From contig OY744463.1 in NCBI GenBank assembly GCA_963556145.1, positions 2,604,001 to 2,668,000 of the forward strand: DNA of 64,000 nt, read 5' to 3'. Position numbers and translations under genes: made by a program. This stretch comes from Hygrocybe punicea. Lineage: Eukaryota; Basidiomycota; Agaricomycetes; Agaricales; Hygrophoraceae. The notes under the pieces were generated by a model that made no database searches, was not told where the DNA came from, and saw only the letters and a list, made by a program, of their open reading frames with translations. Each line of letters opens with the position of its first letter. Position 1 is the stretch's first letter. This document shows, in pieces, positions 36,141 to 48,287 of the stretch.

Positions 36141-38356
36141 TCAAAAGGCAAAATGTGCAGCGTTCTTGCGACTCCCCAATGCATATATCAGCACCTGACT
36201 GACAAATAACCCAATCGTCACACCACAAGCGACGGAAATCATGCGAAGAGCAAGCGAGAAGCCGCTGGAATATTGTTCGGCAGAAGATTGGTAGGCTTGA
36301 GTCAGACCGCCTTCTTGTGCAATACCAGACTGAGAAACCAATGAAGGGAATTCAAATAGGCCACTTCGAACTGATACTTACCGGAACTAAGAAGAGAACG
36401 CCAGTGACCATAGAGGTGAAAGCGGTCCCCCCAACAACACGCGAGTAGAGATTACCGAGAGACCCGATTACTAAGGCGCCCGCGGCGGATACGATATCAG
36501 TTCGGCCAGGTAACACCACACTAGCAGCTTTGTTGGCGGCGTAGGAACAGCACGAGAAGGTCACCATGACGAGAAGTTGCCAGCTGCGATAGGATTGTAA
36601 GTTGGACAGAGAGGAACACATCGAGTAGATCGGAACAAGGAAGAACAGCGTCCACCATGGAACCGGCTGCCTGTACCATGGCCAGGAAGGATCACGGAAA
36701 CATCCTGAGGCAAGTATGTAAGTAGTCATACGGACGAGGAGGGGGTCCCCAACCTTTGACTACGTGCTGCATTTCATAAGAGATTGCACTTCCCATGCTA
36801 AGGGTTCCACTGATTGGGGAAGTCAATGTGCCGTTCAGGGGTAGGAATTTACCATGGGATACCACCGTGTCCGTAGGGGCGGGCTTTTGATAGTAGACAC
36901 GGCGGGCGTTTTGGTCCAGAACGAGGTAGAAATCCGAACCAATGGTTAGACCAAAGCCCTACAATCGAGTTTTTGTGTGGCCACAAGTTTGTTGAATCGT
37001 ATTGCAGCTCACCAAGAACAACGTGTATATAATTGCGTACACAATCCTGACCGAGCCGCAGAGTATATTTCTTGACGTCAATTCTAGAGCACTTATCACT
37101 GAGCGGGATAGGCGTTGAGATATGGACATTCAAAAGTCGCGAATCGATACTCACGGACGGTGAATCCGGGCAAGATTAACACCACACCGGCGGAAGAAAT
37201 TGCGCTGTAACAAAATAAGTTGCCAGGAATCGTGCTTAGAGCCCTCGCCACGAATGATACAATGATGGAGATTGATATCCTAGGAACCACCACTTCAATT
37301 GTAACAATAAAAAAGCCAACCAAGGACATACTCGTAAACGTTAGCATACATTGAGCTCTTGGTCGCTGCATTCAAACCTAGGTATTGCAGAATACACGCG
37401 CATAAACCGCTTATCCCCATGTCCATAACGGAACCACCAAATGCAAGCACGCAGATGATCGAAGCGCAGATGAATGCGAGAAAGCATCTGACCGCAAGCG
37501 GATAGATAGGCGGTGCTCGTAGTATATCCCGGAGGGCTTCTGTACCAGCCTCGGCTCCCATTTTGTCATGGAGGACATCGCGGTAGATCAAGTGAACATT
37601 GTGCAGAGAAGTTAGAGCAATCCGGCCGCCAGCCCTAACAAAGTGGGTTCGCATAGTCCTTGTTCCGCCATTGCCAAAGGACACAATGATGATGTTTGGG
37701 ATGTGTACGAACGCAGCTTGAATATCCAAGATTTCAGAAGCAGAGACCAGCTGGGATTCTATCCGGTGAGAAGGCGCGCCGTACGATAACAAAGCTTTGG
37801 CAAGTTTGAGAATAAATTTTCTTCGGAGGTCGACATCTAGAAACTGAGTTTCAGAACATCACAAGATATAATACGGGGAAGGGGCAGAACCTTCGACATG
37901 GTGCACGATTACCGATCGTCTCTGTTTTTGCGGAAGAATCGAGAGTCGCCTGGAAACGGCAGTAAAAGGCCCATCGGAACGGCCAGTACAGAGACCTTGG
38001 AAAGAAGAGAAAATGCTTGGCCTCCGTGGATCTGAATGCTTCATTGGGCTGAATCCAGATTCTTGTAGATCACCGACAGCAGAAGCACCAGGGGAAGGAG
38101 ATCTTCCATTCTCTAGACTTCTAAACGAACACTCGAGTTCGCGTGCGTTCTTGGGATCTATAGAAGGGCGCTTGGTCAAGGCATCCGAGTGATAGTCGTC
38201 TATTCCTCTAGCACTGCTTGGAAACCGGGTGTCGGAGGGTCTTTTATTGCCCGAGAGAGCCTGAGCCGGATTCGAATACGCAGAGAGCTCGGCCTGACGA
38301 CGAAGGTCCTCGATGCCAGATTTGTCCTGACGTTCCCAAGGCGGTGGAGGTCCCAT
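36141..38356 (-). CDS. Prm10/ThrE-like multi-pass membrane protein (DUF1212)
   Basis: An N-terminal soluble, Ser/Pro-rich region (about 170 residues) is followed by the conserved ThrE/DUF1212 block LLSYGAPSHRIESQLVSASE, GGTRTMRTHFVRAGGRI and KMGAEAGTEALRDILRAPP. Multiple membrane segments then follow, for example RCFLAFICASIICVLAFGG, YPLAV, SWQLLVMVTFSCCSYAANKA and TAFTSMVTGVLFLVPVS. The C-terminus ends GVTIGLFVSQVLIYALG. The family covers bacterial threonine/serine exporters and yeast Prm10; the transported substrate in fungi is not established. The start at 38356 is the first usable ATG, but an upstream exon is possible because a pyrimidine-AG acceptor-like sequence directly precedes it. 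Confidence 0.85.
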
Positions 38357-38701
38357 GTCAAGGTCCTGAGCACAGAGACCGGTCAGTTGAACCTTCCTAG
38401 CACGTGCCGTTTGAGCGCTTGATAAGTCGCTGAGTGTAAGTCGCTGAGTGTAATTGTTATTGTTTTGGCAAATGCTTCCGATTTTCTTGCGGGCTCAGCG
38501 CTCATCCCTGAAAAGGCACATTTCGAAAAGAGCAACGATTAATTCGTGGCTTTGAGCCAACAAGCCGATAGAGTATCCGTAGTGGGTTACAGTATATGTA
38601 CGGTACAGGTAGCAGCAGACATACATATCTATAGCTTCAAAACACAACGCGACTTCCAACAAATAACTAACCTTGAGCTTGACTTACCATACTTCATACT
38701 G
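38357..38701. other. Intergenic region upstream of the Prm10-like gene
   Basis: About 345 bp lies between the Prm10-like start codon and the end of the Zn2Cys6 regulator gene, both on the minus strand. No convincing gene or RNA was seen. A CACGTG E-box-like hexamer is near 38401. The region probably holds the Prm10-like promoter. Confidence 0.5.
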
Positions 38702-41700
38702 TTACCAAATCCGGGCCGGGGGTGGAAAATATTCGTTGGGCAACAGGAATGCATCCATGCCGTTTTGCGAGAAGGAATGGCCACCAAGAGTCTCGTCGGA
38801 TATCCAGACAGGTAGTTGTGCATTGGACGTCATCGCGAACCCTCGCCATATGTGTTCAGCATCCGACGTATGTTGGTTGGTCATGGGAACAGGCATATTA
38901 GCTTCAGGTCCCGCGAATGCGGTGGTGGTATCGTAGGTAGGTGAGAATGGTTCGATAACCCTGGCATGAGTGTTCGCTATCATCCCTGAAGAGTCCAAGG
39001 CCATAGGCGGAGGACGGTGGGCATCTCGGGTCACCTTGAGAGATCGAGCAGCTGACGCGGTCGACGTGGACTGCCGCTTCCTCTCTCTCTTCTTCAACAT
39101 CACTTGTAATGTCAAGGCATATCGCTTGCCGGGAACTTGAAATCAAGTTCGTGTCACACTCAATGTTGGCACGAGACAAGAGACGTACTTTCTGACATGA
39201 GCGACGTAAGAAGTTCTACTTGGGTTCTTATGTCTTGCATGTCACATTCCTCAGGGCTACTCGTTACCCATCAACGTCTGTACAACTGGGAGAATGGAAC
39301 TGGACTCACAAAAGTCGCGCCAAACGAAGCAGAAACGAAGCAGCAAAGGTGGCAGTTGCGTGGGTATAGTGAACCGCTGGATGCAAGAAAATGAGAGATT
39401 GTCCAGGAAGAAACCGACGGGGCAGGGCATATATACCGTATTTCATCCCCTCCCTGTAGGCAGGAGAGTTGACAGTGACATCCAAGCCTTGACAGGCAAT
39501 CTGTATCGACCTGATGGCAAGGTCCCTCTGCATGGGATGCATCTTCTGCACATCATCGGGGCCATCAATGCCCCTCAGCGCTGTGGCATTGTGGAAGAGT
39601 TCCGCGTGGAGGTGCTGTATTTGCAAACTCTGCCTGTAGAATGCTGAGCAACCGTTAGCTTGATGGAGATACAAATCACGGCCTCGGCACGCTTCTTACC
39701 TGCATCTTCATACTTTTGAGAAAACGCTTGGTCCCATGTTGCATACCAGTTACGGAACTCTGCATCGGCATCGCGAAGGATATGAAAAGTCTCGTCTTCC
39801 ACAGGTTGGTCGAAGGGTGAAAGCTTATTATTGACCCTTTCGCGGATCGCCATCAGTTCCACGGTTGACACGAGGCGCATATCATCTTCGATCGCGAGAG
39901 GATGCTGCAAGAGTAGACGACAGCTCCATATGCTTTCGTCATCTTTGAGTATCGCAGGGCGTCCAGTGCCATACGACAATCTAAGACATATTCGAAAGCA
40001 ACTCCAAAGAGCCTGGAACGTGGACGTACTGGTGTTCAAACAGATAAAGACAGAACCAAATTCGCGACTGCACCACCAGTTCCCGGTCTTCTAGATGATC
40101 AGAAACCCTGCCTGCTTTCATGCGCCTCAAGAGTCTGGGCCATGCCTTGTGCATCGCTAGAGAAATGCAGGATACGGGTCAATATCAGTCGACGGTCAAA
40201 TTGTCGAGGAGGCGCTTGGGAATGATAAGGGTCGGAAGGTATTAAACGTTGCTCAACTCACACAACTCCATTGCCATGCGGACAGCATGGCCACCACTGA
40301 GCCATCCATTGTCAGACCAACCGGCGACTAGAACTGCAGCTTGGTTATCAGAAAGCCTTCAACAATTGGGTCAACACAAGATGCTCACTCATTGCCTGGA
40401 CCGCCTCGTTGCGAGTGACAGGAGAGAAGAGTGTGGCACAAGAAATAGCCTGTACCTCTTCCAGACATTTAGAATACACCTCGCTAGGCTTCCCTAACAA
40501 CATTGTTCAACACATCTATCTTTGGAGGACGGGGGCTTATAGCTTACCTCCTCCATCTCTTACTCGAGCCGCTACCATACAAATACAATCAACCGCAAAT
40601 GGGGAGCGTTCGTGGAGAGCGTCGTATGTATCCGTATTCACGTCGAATACCGGTAAGAAGGTGGAGCACCCATGGTAAAATCTTGAATCAATCAAAGGGT
40701 CAACGAAAAGCTGTATGTACGTGAGAGAATTCACAACATACATTCTAAATAGCTCCCGAGCCTCAAGATCAGAGATGATATGTTTAGAAACAACTGAACC
40801 CTGACGTGAGTGTCCAGAGCTGGAAAAGGTATTGGGAAGAAATACCGTCAGGGAAAGTGGGCGTTCGGGGTTTGTGACGAATTTTTCGACGTTTCGACGG
40901 TCTGGACTGTCTATCGGGAGAGGGTGTTCTTGTCCGACTGTGCGGTTCACTGGTTTCTCCGTTTTCCTTGGATCGAAATATATATATAGAAGATGAGTTC
41001 TCAATCAAGTGTGAATACACATACCTTTGCAGCTCGCTCAATGGCGACGTCGGCCAGACCTCTGAGAACCTCCCAAGGTGCAACTAAACCGGATGCGGGA
41101 AGTTCGCCATTTTCGTCATCTTCTAAATCCGATGAATCTGCGCTTGTGACGTTAGATGAGCCGGGTGCGTGTCGTTTTGAGGCTGCAGCACTAGTGGCCG
41201 TGTGAGGTCGTGAAAACTGCTTCTGTGACAGCCCGTTGTCTGTGGGATGGTAACGAACAGATGACTTGTTGCCTTGTTGTGTCCCGAGAACTCCCATGGC
41301 CTGAATGCTTGAAAAAGGGGGGAGAACAGGACCTTGAGAATTACCGGCGTGGTATGGTTGGCCGACTGTGGGATACGTGGCGTAAGGGGTAGACGGTTGT
41401 GGGTGATGAAATTCGCTGTTACTGGGTGATGCTTGACTAGTTGCAGTCAAAGGAGGGCTACGATAAGTCGTGCTAGGGATAGATCCCCGAGCCTGGCGTT
41501 GAGATGCTGGGTTGATGAGAGAAGGTAAAGGTCCGTGCGTTGGATAGGAAGTGGCCACTGGACCTGCAGGTGGGTGCAAATCGTTCATGTGTGGACCTCC
41601 AGACCCAGAAGGCGGCGTAGACATGGAGGGTGATATAGACTGGATGCTGGGAGACGGTTGGGGGTAGGATGGATTGAAGGAGGATGGAGATCGTGTCTGA

Positions 41701-42254
41701 AAGAGTGATCCGCTCCGCAAATGTGAAACAATCTCCGTGATTCCGTTTTGTATGGATGACTGTGTGACACGAATTTCTGCAACATGGGCTTCCAGACTGC
41801 GGATGCGCCTGTATTCGATTTATCAGGGAAAATCCGAAGAGAATTAATGAGATCTACGGGTGCTTACTCCAGACCGGCTTCGCCGGTGAGAGTGGCCTCT
41901 CTTGAGGGTTTTTCAAATAGGCAATCGAGCCCAGCATGCCGGCAGCGTCGACAAGGGGGACTATCGGCGCCCTCGCATCTCATTTTTTGCTTTCTACAAG
42001 CGTTCTGTTGGACAAAGCCATGAAAAAAAAGTGAGTGGTGGCAATGCGGGGTGGGGGAAATGCTGCTCACGCAAGCACCTCGAAGAGGGATCGAATCCGT
42101 CAATTGGATGAGGGATCATAGAGGAAATATACATACGAGGTACTCTGTTGAGAGTTTTGACGACAGGTTTAGGCTTTTCAATGCCTTTGTGATCATCCAG
42201 GCCATCTTCTTGCTTCTTGACTGTTCCGCTACCGCTGCCGTTACTCGAGTCCAT
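38702..42254 (-). CDS. Zn2Cys6 fungal transcription factor
   Basis: Binuclear zinc cluster activator with a fungal-specific regulatory domain. The start is at 42254 (MDSSNGSGSG). The zinc cluster, joined over an 8-nt exon, reads PRACNACRKQKMRC, then PPCRRCRHAGLDC: spacing C-x2-C-x6-C-x7-C-x2-C-x6-C. A coiled-coil-like RIRSLEAHVAEIRVTQ follows, then a long Pro/Ser-rich linker. The middle-homology region starts near HIISDLEARELFRMYV, with FLPVFD, RSPFAVDCICMVAARVRDG, GGHAVRMAMELGLYKA and DRELVVQSRIWFCLYLFEHQ. The C-terminal tail is low complexity and ends at 38702. The target genes are unknown, and the neighbours (a membrane protein and an ER-shaping protein) give no hint of a cluster. Confidence 0.9.
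42071..42078 (-). other. 8-nt microexon encoding the first zinc cysteine
   Basis: The exon upstream ends CCT-C at 42137. A 58-nt gt-ag intron (42079-42136) is followed by GTGCTTGC, then a 66-nt gt-ag intron (42005-42070), then AACGCTTGTAGAAAG. Joined, this reads P-R-A-C-N-A-C-R-K. Skipping the microexon removes the first of the six zinc-binding cysteines and shifts the frame. Confidence 0.9.
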
Positions 42255-42996
42255 ACCGGTTGGTACTGAGGGTTTGATTGACTGATGCAAGCAGCGTTGG
42301 AGAGGAGAACAGGAATGGACACAATGAAGTGGGGAGTATAAACAAGTACAAGCGATCGTTATGTTGCTGAAACAGGAAATGTCTAACGGATCCAAAACTC
42401 GAGCCTGAGCGCTGAGCAGCACGAGGATTCAGGCAACATTAATATTATTGGAAACTTTCCCGTTTACAGGCATCGATAAACACAGCGCCGTAATTGCTTC
42501 AATGTCCAATTGTCGTAGAAACAGGCTTCTGTAGCAAGATTACGTTACACTACGATGCGATAGACTGGGTCCTGAGCCACGAGTCCCTGAATCGGAGAAT
42601 GCCGTACGAGCCCATAAGGAATTTTGTTGCCGACAGAAAATAGCGACAGTAAATTTATCATCGTTAACTGTCAATATCTCGTTTCCCTGGGTGCAAGCCA
42701 TGGTCGCTAAGCCATGGGATCGAGAATATGGTGGTGATGGGAGTGAAAATGAACCCAGAAGGCTTGCAGGCCTCGACCTTCCCTTTTTCTAAAGCCAAGT
42801 CCGAGTCAGCTCAGGCCTGGCGCCCGGGGCAGTGTTAAATCCAATCGGCAATTGCGCAGTTGCAACGCGGTCGAACGTTGAACCACGTCACTACTAGTAG
42901 TACAGCGAGTTTTATAATTTCTGCCACAACCCGTATCGTGACCTGTTCTCCACCTCCAAAATATCTCAATAGTTTCTCAAAGATCTCAACGCCAAC
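42255..42996. other. Divergent intergenic region, 742 bp
   Basis: This region separates the start codons of the Zn2Cys6 regulator and the REEP/Yop1-like gene. No coding sequence or structured RNA was recognised. It contains a CCAAT box near 42841 and a self-complementary ACTACTAGTAGT element near 42891. It is the longest non-coding stretch in the window and presumably a bidirectional promoter. Confidence 0.5.
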
Positions 42997-43861
42997 ATGC
43001 TGATGTCAATTATATCTCATCTCCTGTGGTTCGCTTCAGGTTTTCTTCGATATCCTTACTACTCGCTGAGCTGACTACACAGCGCTTGGTTTGCATTTCT
43101 CATTCCCTGTTTTTCAACTTTCAAAGCACTCTCAAACCGTCCACTCTCCGAACCGGATTTGGAAAAATGGACCATCTATTGGGCTGTCATTGGAGCATTC
43201 CTCGCCTTTGAATACACAGCAGAGTGGCTGATCTTTTGGTAAAGGTTCCCTCCATTCTTATGACGCAGGCAATTCCCATCATTTTTTCAGGTTGCCGTTT
43301 TATTGGGAGATCAAAACCATCTTTGTACTTTACCTTGCTCTTCCTCAGACTCAGGTCGGTGCCACCTCCTCATGGACTGTATCAGTTTACCCACATGCTG
43401 TTGGATAGGGGTCAACTTTCATTTATCAAAACTACCTTCAACCCTTCTTCATCCAAAATGAAGCCGATTTGGATGCGGGTATCGTCGCTTTCCAGCGCGA
43501 CACCTTCACATTCCTGAAAGCCCGGTTTGAAATCCTTTGGGATATTATCCTCGGAATGTTGAAAAAGTTACCGGCTTCTACACCGTCTACTGCTGAAACA
43601 GGCCAGCCTCCCGCCGTGGGCAACTTCTTGCCGTGGGAATCTGCAATGGGACTATGGAGGCAATATGGTCCATCTGTGATGAGTGCACTCCAACCATCCT
43701 CCAGATCTCCCCCAACTTCCCAGTCACCCCCCCCTGTCCCAGCAACTGCTTCTACGTCCGCTATTCAGTCAAACAATGCCCAATATCGGGCCCCATTCGT
43801 GTCTGACACAACCGCGCATGCAGGTCCTTCCATTCCATTCCCCGAACCGCAACACAATTGA
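42997..43861 (+). CDS. TB2/DP1/HVA22 (REEP/Yop1-like) ER membrane protein
   Basis: ER membrane-shaping protein of the REEP/Yop1 family. The spliced N-terminus is MLMSIISHLLCAWFAFLIP, then FSTFKALSNRPLSEPDLEKW, TIYWAVIGAFLAFEYTAEWL, LPFYWEIKTIFVLYLALPQT and GSTFIYQNYLQPFFIQNE, the classic HVA22 arrangement of hairpin membrane segments around the W-[ST]-x-YW region. A long helix (RDTFTFLKARFEILWDIIL) and a Ser/Pro-rich tail of roughly 90 residues follow. The tail is longer than in yeast Yop1. The stop is at 43861. Confidence 0.9.
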
Positions 43862-43951
43862 GCAGTAACTGAAGTAGAGTCTTTCCGAACATTACAGTAA
43901 CGTTTGACCTGATGTTCCCTCATTGAAATATTATTCATATACGACCACTGG

Positions 43952-46900
43952 TCATACTCGGTTACCTCGGAAAGCAGCCTCCACGTCGGTCACTGAATAT
44001 TCCAATGACACGCCACTCTGCGCATAACACTGGGAAATACGCTTCAAGAACAACTCCGTTATCCTCAATGTCTCTGCCTCGCAAGCCTTCCATACCCCGA
44101 CCATCACAGTGCCTGACGCAATGCCACCTTTTTGAGTCGCTGCTTTCTCAGACGTCTCCATAAAATGTTTCTCAACCCGCTTGAAAAGAACATCAACATG
44201 TTTGCGTATGTCTTTCGCATTGTATTCCTTGACCACTTTTTTCAAGGAACCCGAATTGAAGTTGCTGTTGCTGGCAACCTCGGTTGGGGCTGTGGTCTTC
44301 AATAACCGCTCAACACCTTCAAAGTAGTCCTATGAAATGCTTTTTTTAAAACAAGACGGTCATAGGCAACACCACTCCTAACTCACCAGAATTTTGGCAA
44401 ACGGTCGTTTAAGAACAAGTTTGACGTAAGCAGAAAGGTTTTCCTCGTATATCGCTTCCGCCTGCTTAAAGAATGATTTCATGGAGCCTATCTCGAGTTC
44501 TGCGATGTCAATAACAAAATGATGCATATTTTCTATCAAAAGATACGAGTGTGAAGTGAGGATAACCGTTAGAAATGATTCACACACACCAATCAATATG
44601 ACATGGTAGTTAAGTTGCCCTTTATCGTCGCCTTCGCCGTCCATCTTGGCCATCTGCTTGAGAGAATCAAACATGGTGTTCACAATTTTCTCATAAGCCA
44701 AGTCTACATTCGCCCGGATTTCGAGGCCGTCGGCGCCAATGAGCTGATTCTCTACGCGGCCAACATAGATTGGGAAGTACTTCACGAAAGAAACTACCCC
44801 TTGACGTTTCTTGCTCGTCAATTTGTTCCTTTCAATAGCTTGTATCTGCTCCTTCTGCATTGCGGAATATCAAGATGGCCGTGTCCATGAAGGCAGACCG
44901 GGTAACAACTTACAACGTGCCGATCGAAGAGCACCTTAAGCCGCATGTGTTGCTTGTCCAGTACACCCTGCAGCAAAACATTCCCTCTTTCGTCGGCATC
45001 CGCTAGGAATCGTTCCAAACACGCCATTACCCCAAATATTTCCCTTCAATTATTCGATCAGTGCCATCCAAGTCAACTTTGTGGAGCATACATGTTGTCC
45101 ATAGCCATAGCTTTGTCAAGCCAAATTTTCAGTTCATTGGGAAGAAATCCGAAGATGAGATCCATGGCGCCACGGACGAGCTTCACTGTGGACTGACTAA
45201 GACTAGCAGCCCGTGCAGCTTGCCTTCGGAAATAGTTGTCGAGGCCCATGTAGTCGGCAAATGTAAACGCATTACCATTGAGCCTAATGAAATTGGCGAT
45301 AAACGCTTCCTCGCGATAGATCTGGGGAGCAACCTGTTCAAGAATGAGAGCGAAAACCTTGACGGAGTAGACATTGATTAGAATAATGACCTAAAGTTTC
45401 GAGTTATTTGACTAACCTCCGAGCCTCGTAAGTCACGATCAGCACTTCGCTCCTTTTCTCTCTCACGAATATATTCATTGGGTGATCGTATGATGGTGCC
45501 TGCCCGACGCATTCCACTGGCTGCTTTGAAGGTGGCGCTCGTCGGTGTATTACTGAATTCTGTGTCATGGTTGGGTAAACGTGAAATGAATCACTTTGAG
45601 AAATCCACCAACGTGGCTCTGCATCATCGTCTGATGCTTTCTTCACAGAATTGGCGTAGGCGGAGAACAATGCCTTGATCTGCTTGTTGTGGAGTTCGCT
45701 GGCCGCCGAGAAATATGCCTGTATATCCGGAATTCAGGCAAAAAAAGTTTGGGGATTCTAGTTTGACTGACAGCACATAGCTTCGCGTACAAGCTCTCAT
45801 CCATTTCCTTTAGATAAAGCACAAGTCCTGCATATCGTCCAAGATACGTCTCCATCTCTTCGTGGTTGATTATTGCTGGTCGTCCTCGGCCATCAAACTT
45901 TATTATTCCATCAGTATCACCCAAAAGCATCTTGGCCTAGGAGCATTTCTGATAATTAAGACAGTAGAGTGACGTTATCCACACTCACCTGCGCAGTAAA
46001 CATGATAGACAAGAAATCAAACAACCGCTTGCAGAATTGAGTATTGTGCGTCTTGTATTCGTTGAGCCTTTCCATGGTTGCGGCCATATCTGAATACAAT
46101 AGCTGAAGAAAAGGATTTAATGACAGACAGATTTGGAACCCACCTGTATCACGGCCTGCTTGCAATGCTTTATAAAGCTGCGTTGCCGATTCTTCAAGTC
46201 TTTGCATGCCAGCTACTTTCTCGAGGGACTCCTGTGTAAGGATAGTCAAAGCTTCCCTATCGACTTGCACAGTTTGCTAATCAAGTAATGTTGTGAAGTG
46301 AGACACGAGTCTGTAAACATGAATGTCCTACAAGAAGATTTTCCAGCTCAGTCAAGAGAGCTCGCTGATTCTGTGTTTGGACCTGCAGCCCTCTGTTTTG
46401 CGATTGGATGTACGAAATATCGTCGTTGACGGCCTGACGAACATCGTCACACTGAAGGCCGGCGCAAAAATAAAGATGGCTTACATTGAGGTGAATCTTG
46501 TACGACGAAACAAGACTATCCATGTTGTCTAATTCTGCAATTGCTTGATCCAGATGTTTCAGAACTATTCCTATGCGATCGTCCGATTCAAGAAATGAGT
46601 ACACGTTCGCCTACCAAAGAAATTGAGTAAATGTCTAATCTTGAAAGAGTCAAATGAAATAACTTTATCCAACGCCGTCAGTTCGTCCAACAATCGGGCT
46701 TCAATGAGATCTGCGGCGCCCCTGGAAGCCTTTCTTCCTAGAACATCGTCGCTTGCCCATTCGTACCCGTCCAGCATTTCCTCTACATCTGCCATTGTAA
46801 CCTGAACACTTTCTTCCTCGACTTCGCCCCCACTTTGGCCTCCAGAACTCCCAGCTATGAGACGATCAAGGGTTGCTTGGTTCGCCGGATCAAAAAACGA

Positions 46901-47914
46901 GACGCGATTCTTATGTTCTCGGCGAAGATGTAGGCCCTCTGCAGAGGCGGGTGTTCCACTAGGAGAAGACTGCTTTCGAGAACCACTTGAAAGCGCCGGA
47001 GAAACAGGCTGAGCACGAGGCGTTGAAGGAGTAAGCCCTGACTTTGGTTGTGGCGAATACGATCTACCCAAAGGAAGTTCCATGGATGGGCGAGACGGTG
47101 GATTCGGAACACCGTCCTGCTGGGGACGATCCGCAGGAGCGGGACGTCCTCCTATTGACGGCAAATTGATTGAGGGTATCACATTGGATGTTGATGGGCG
47201 AGTAGGTTGTCTTGATCTAACAGTATTAGCCTGGGACAGTGGTGGAGAAGGGGGGCGATTTCGAGAAGGTACATGGTCCCGAGTCGAAGACATCGCTGGT
47301 GAGTCGGATCGAGAAGGACGAGCTGTTTGAGAATGTGGGGAAGGAGGGCGATAGGGTGGTTCATAGTCTTGCGTAGTGTCCAGGTCCTGCAATCCCTCAA
47401 GGTGTAAAGAGGCGGCACCTCCAGTAACCTTTCTGAACAATCTGATAACTGCTGCGATGAAGTTAGATTGATCCGTTGCATTTTCGGTCTGCCAGGTATA
47501 CGTTCTTGATAGTGTGATATTAAAAAAGGAGGGCTACTTTGCACCATAGCTTGAGTCTTCGAACATTTGGCGCAACCAGAAACGCACATTTAGCACCTGA
47601 ATTGCATGCACTTCGGCGAGATTCCAAGTCTTTCCAACGGAGAACGAGCCGTTTGAATTTAATTTAGATTTGTGCATGAATCCACTGCCGTTACTTGACT
47701 CTATAACATCATCCATCCTGGCATTCACAACCGACAGGTACTGATGCATACCTGAGATGAGTATATAACGTGGCTTCCTTCCACCACCTTCTGGGCCAGC
47801 ATCTTCCCAAATTTTGATGTGAGCAACGTACGTCTCCTCGAGGGTACCAGCCGTGCTGCGCCTTGAGAAGACCGAAGATATGATTCTTTGTCGCACAGAT
47901 GTATGGTCCGCCAT
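43952..47914 (-). CDS. SEC3: Exocyst complex subunit SEC3
   Basis: Exocyst landmark subunit that binds phosphoinositides and Rho GTPases at sites of secretion. The N-terminal cryptic PH domain (Sec3-PIP2 binding) is visible in ETYVAHIKIWEDAG, KPRYILIS, SFSVGKTWNLAEVHAIQVLN and AAVIRLFRKVTG. A Ser/Pro-rich linker of roughly 170 residues follows. The Sec3 core begins MADVEEMLDGYEWASDDVLG, then helical segments including RIGIVLKHLDQAIAELDNMD, and ends in SLEYSVTDVEAAFRGNRV at 43952. The start is ATG 47914. It is convergent with the REEP-like gene (90 bp). It is the second exocyst subunit in this window; SEC8 ends about 22 kb to the left. Confidence 0.92.
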
Positions 47915-48287
47915 GGAATGCCAGTGGTTACCGTGGTGGTTGTTTGGTTCTATTGTCTAAAGGCCTCTACGATTTCGATTTCGTTTGAACCGGGATACTT
48001 CGTGGACGTTTCCCCTATTACTAGGCCAGATATGTTCGTTTGTCTCGGACGTTGTCAGCGCCTTGTTAGAACATCGCTTTGAACGTAGCCACCACCACCT
48101 GGCCCCATAAACAATAGGTGGCCGCACCGATCAGACAATAACAAGCCACCAGCAGATTCCTGCATATAATTAATCCATGGACCAGAACACCAAGTACGAT
48201 ATATTCATGACCAGTCCCCTCTTGCACTTTTCGGTGCAGCGCTAGTCGCCTTCTAAACCTTCAACAACAGATTCTATTCAAACCGAT
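47915..48287. other. Divergent intergenic region between SEC3 and the homeobox gene
   Basis: About 373 bp of shared upstream sequence. I saw no credible gene, tRNA or repeat here, only a duplicated GGTGGC/GCCACC motif around 48085-48125. Confidence 0.45.

Noticed and set aside
8162..38701. A secondary-metabolite or other functional gene cluster
   Set aside because: The genes are housekeeping functions of unrelated pathways; no backbone enzyme and no shared regulatory layout was seen.
42255..42996. tRNA or other structured RNA genes in the long intergenic regions
   Set aside because: No cloverleaf-like A/B box arrangement was convincing in any of the larger gaps.
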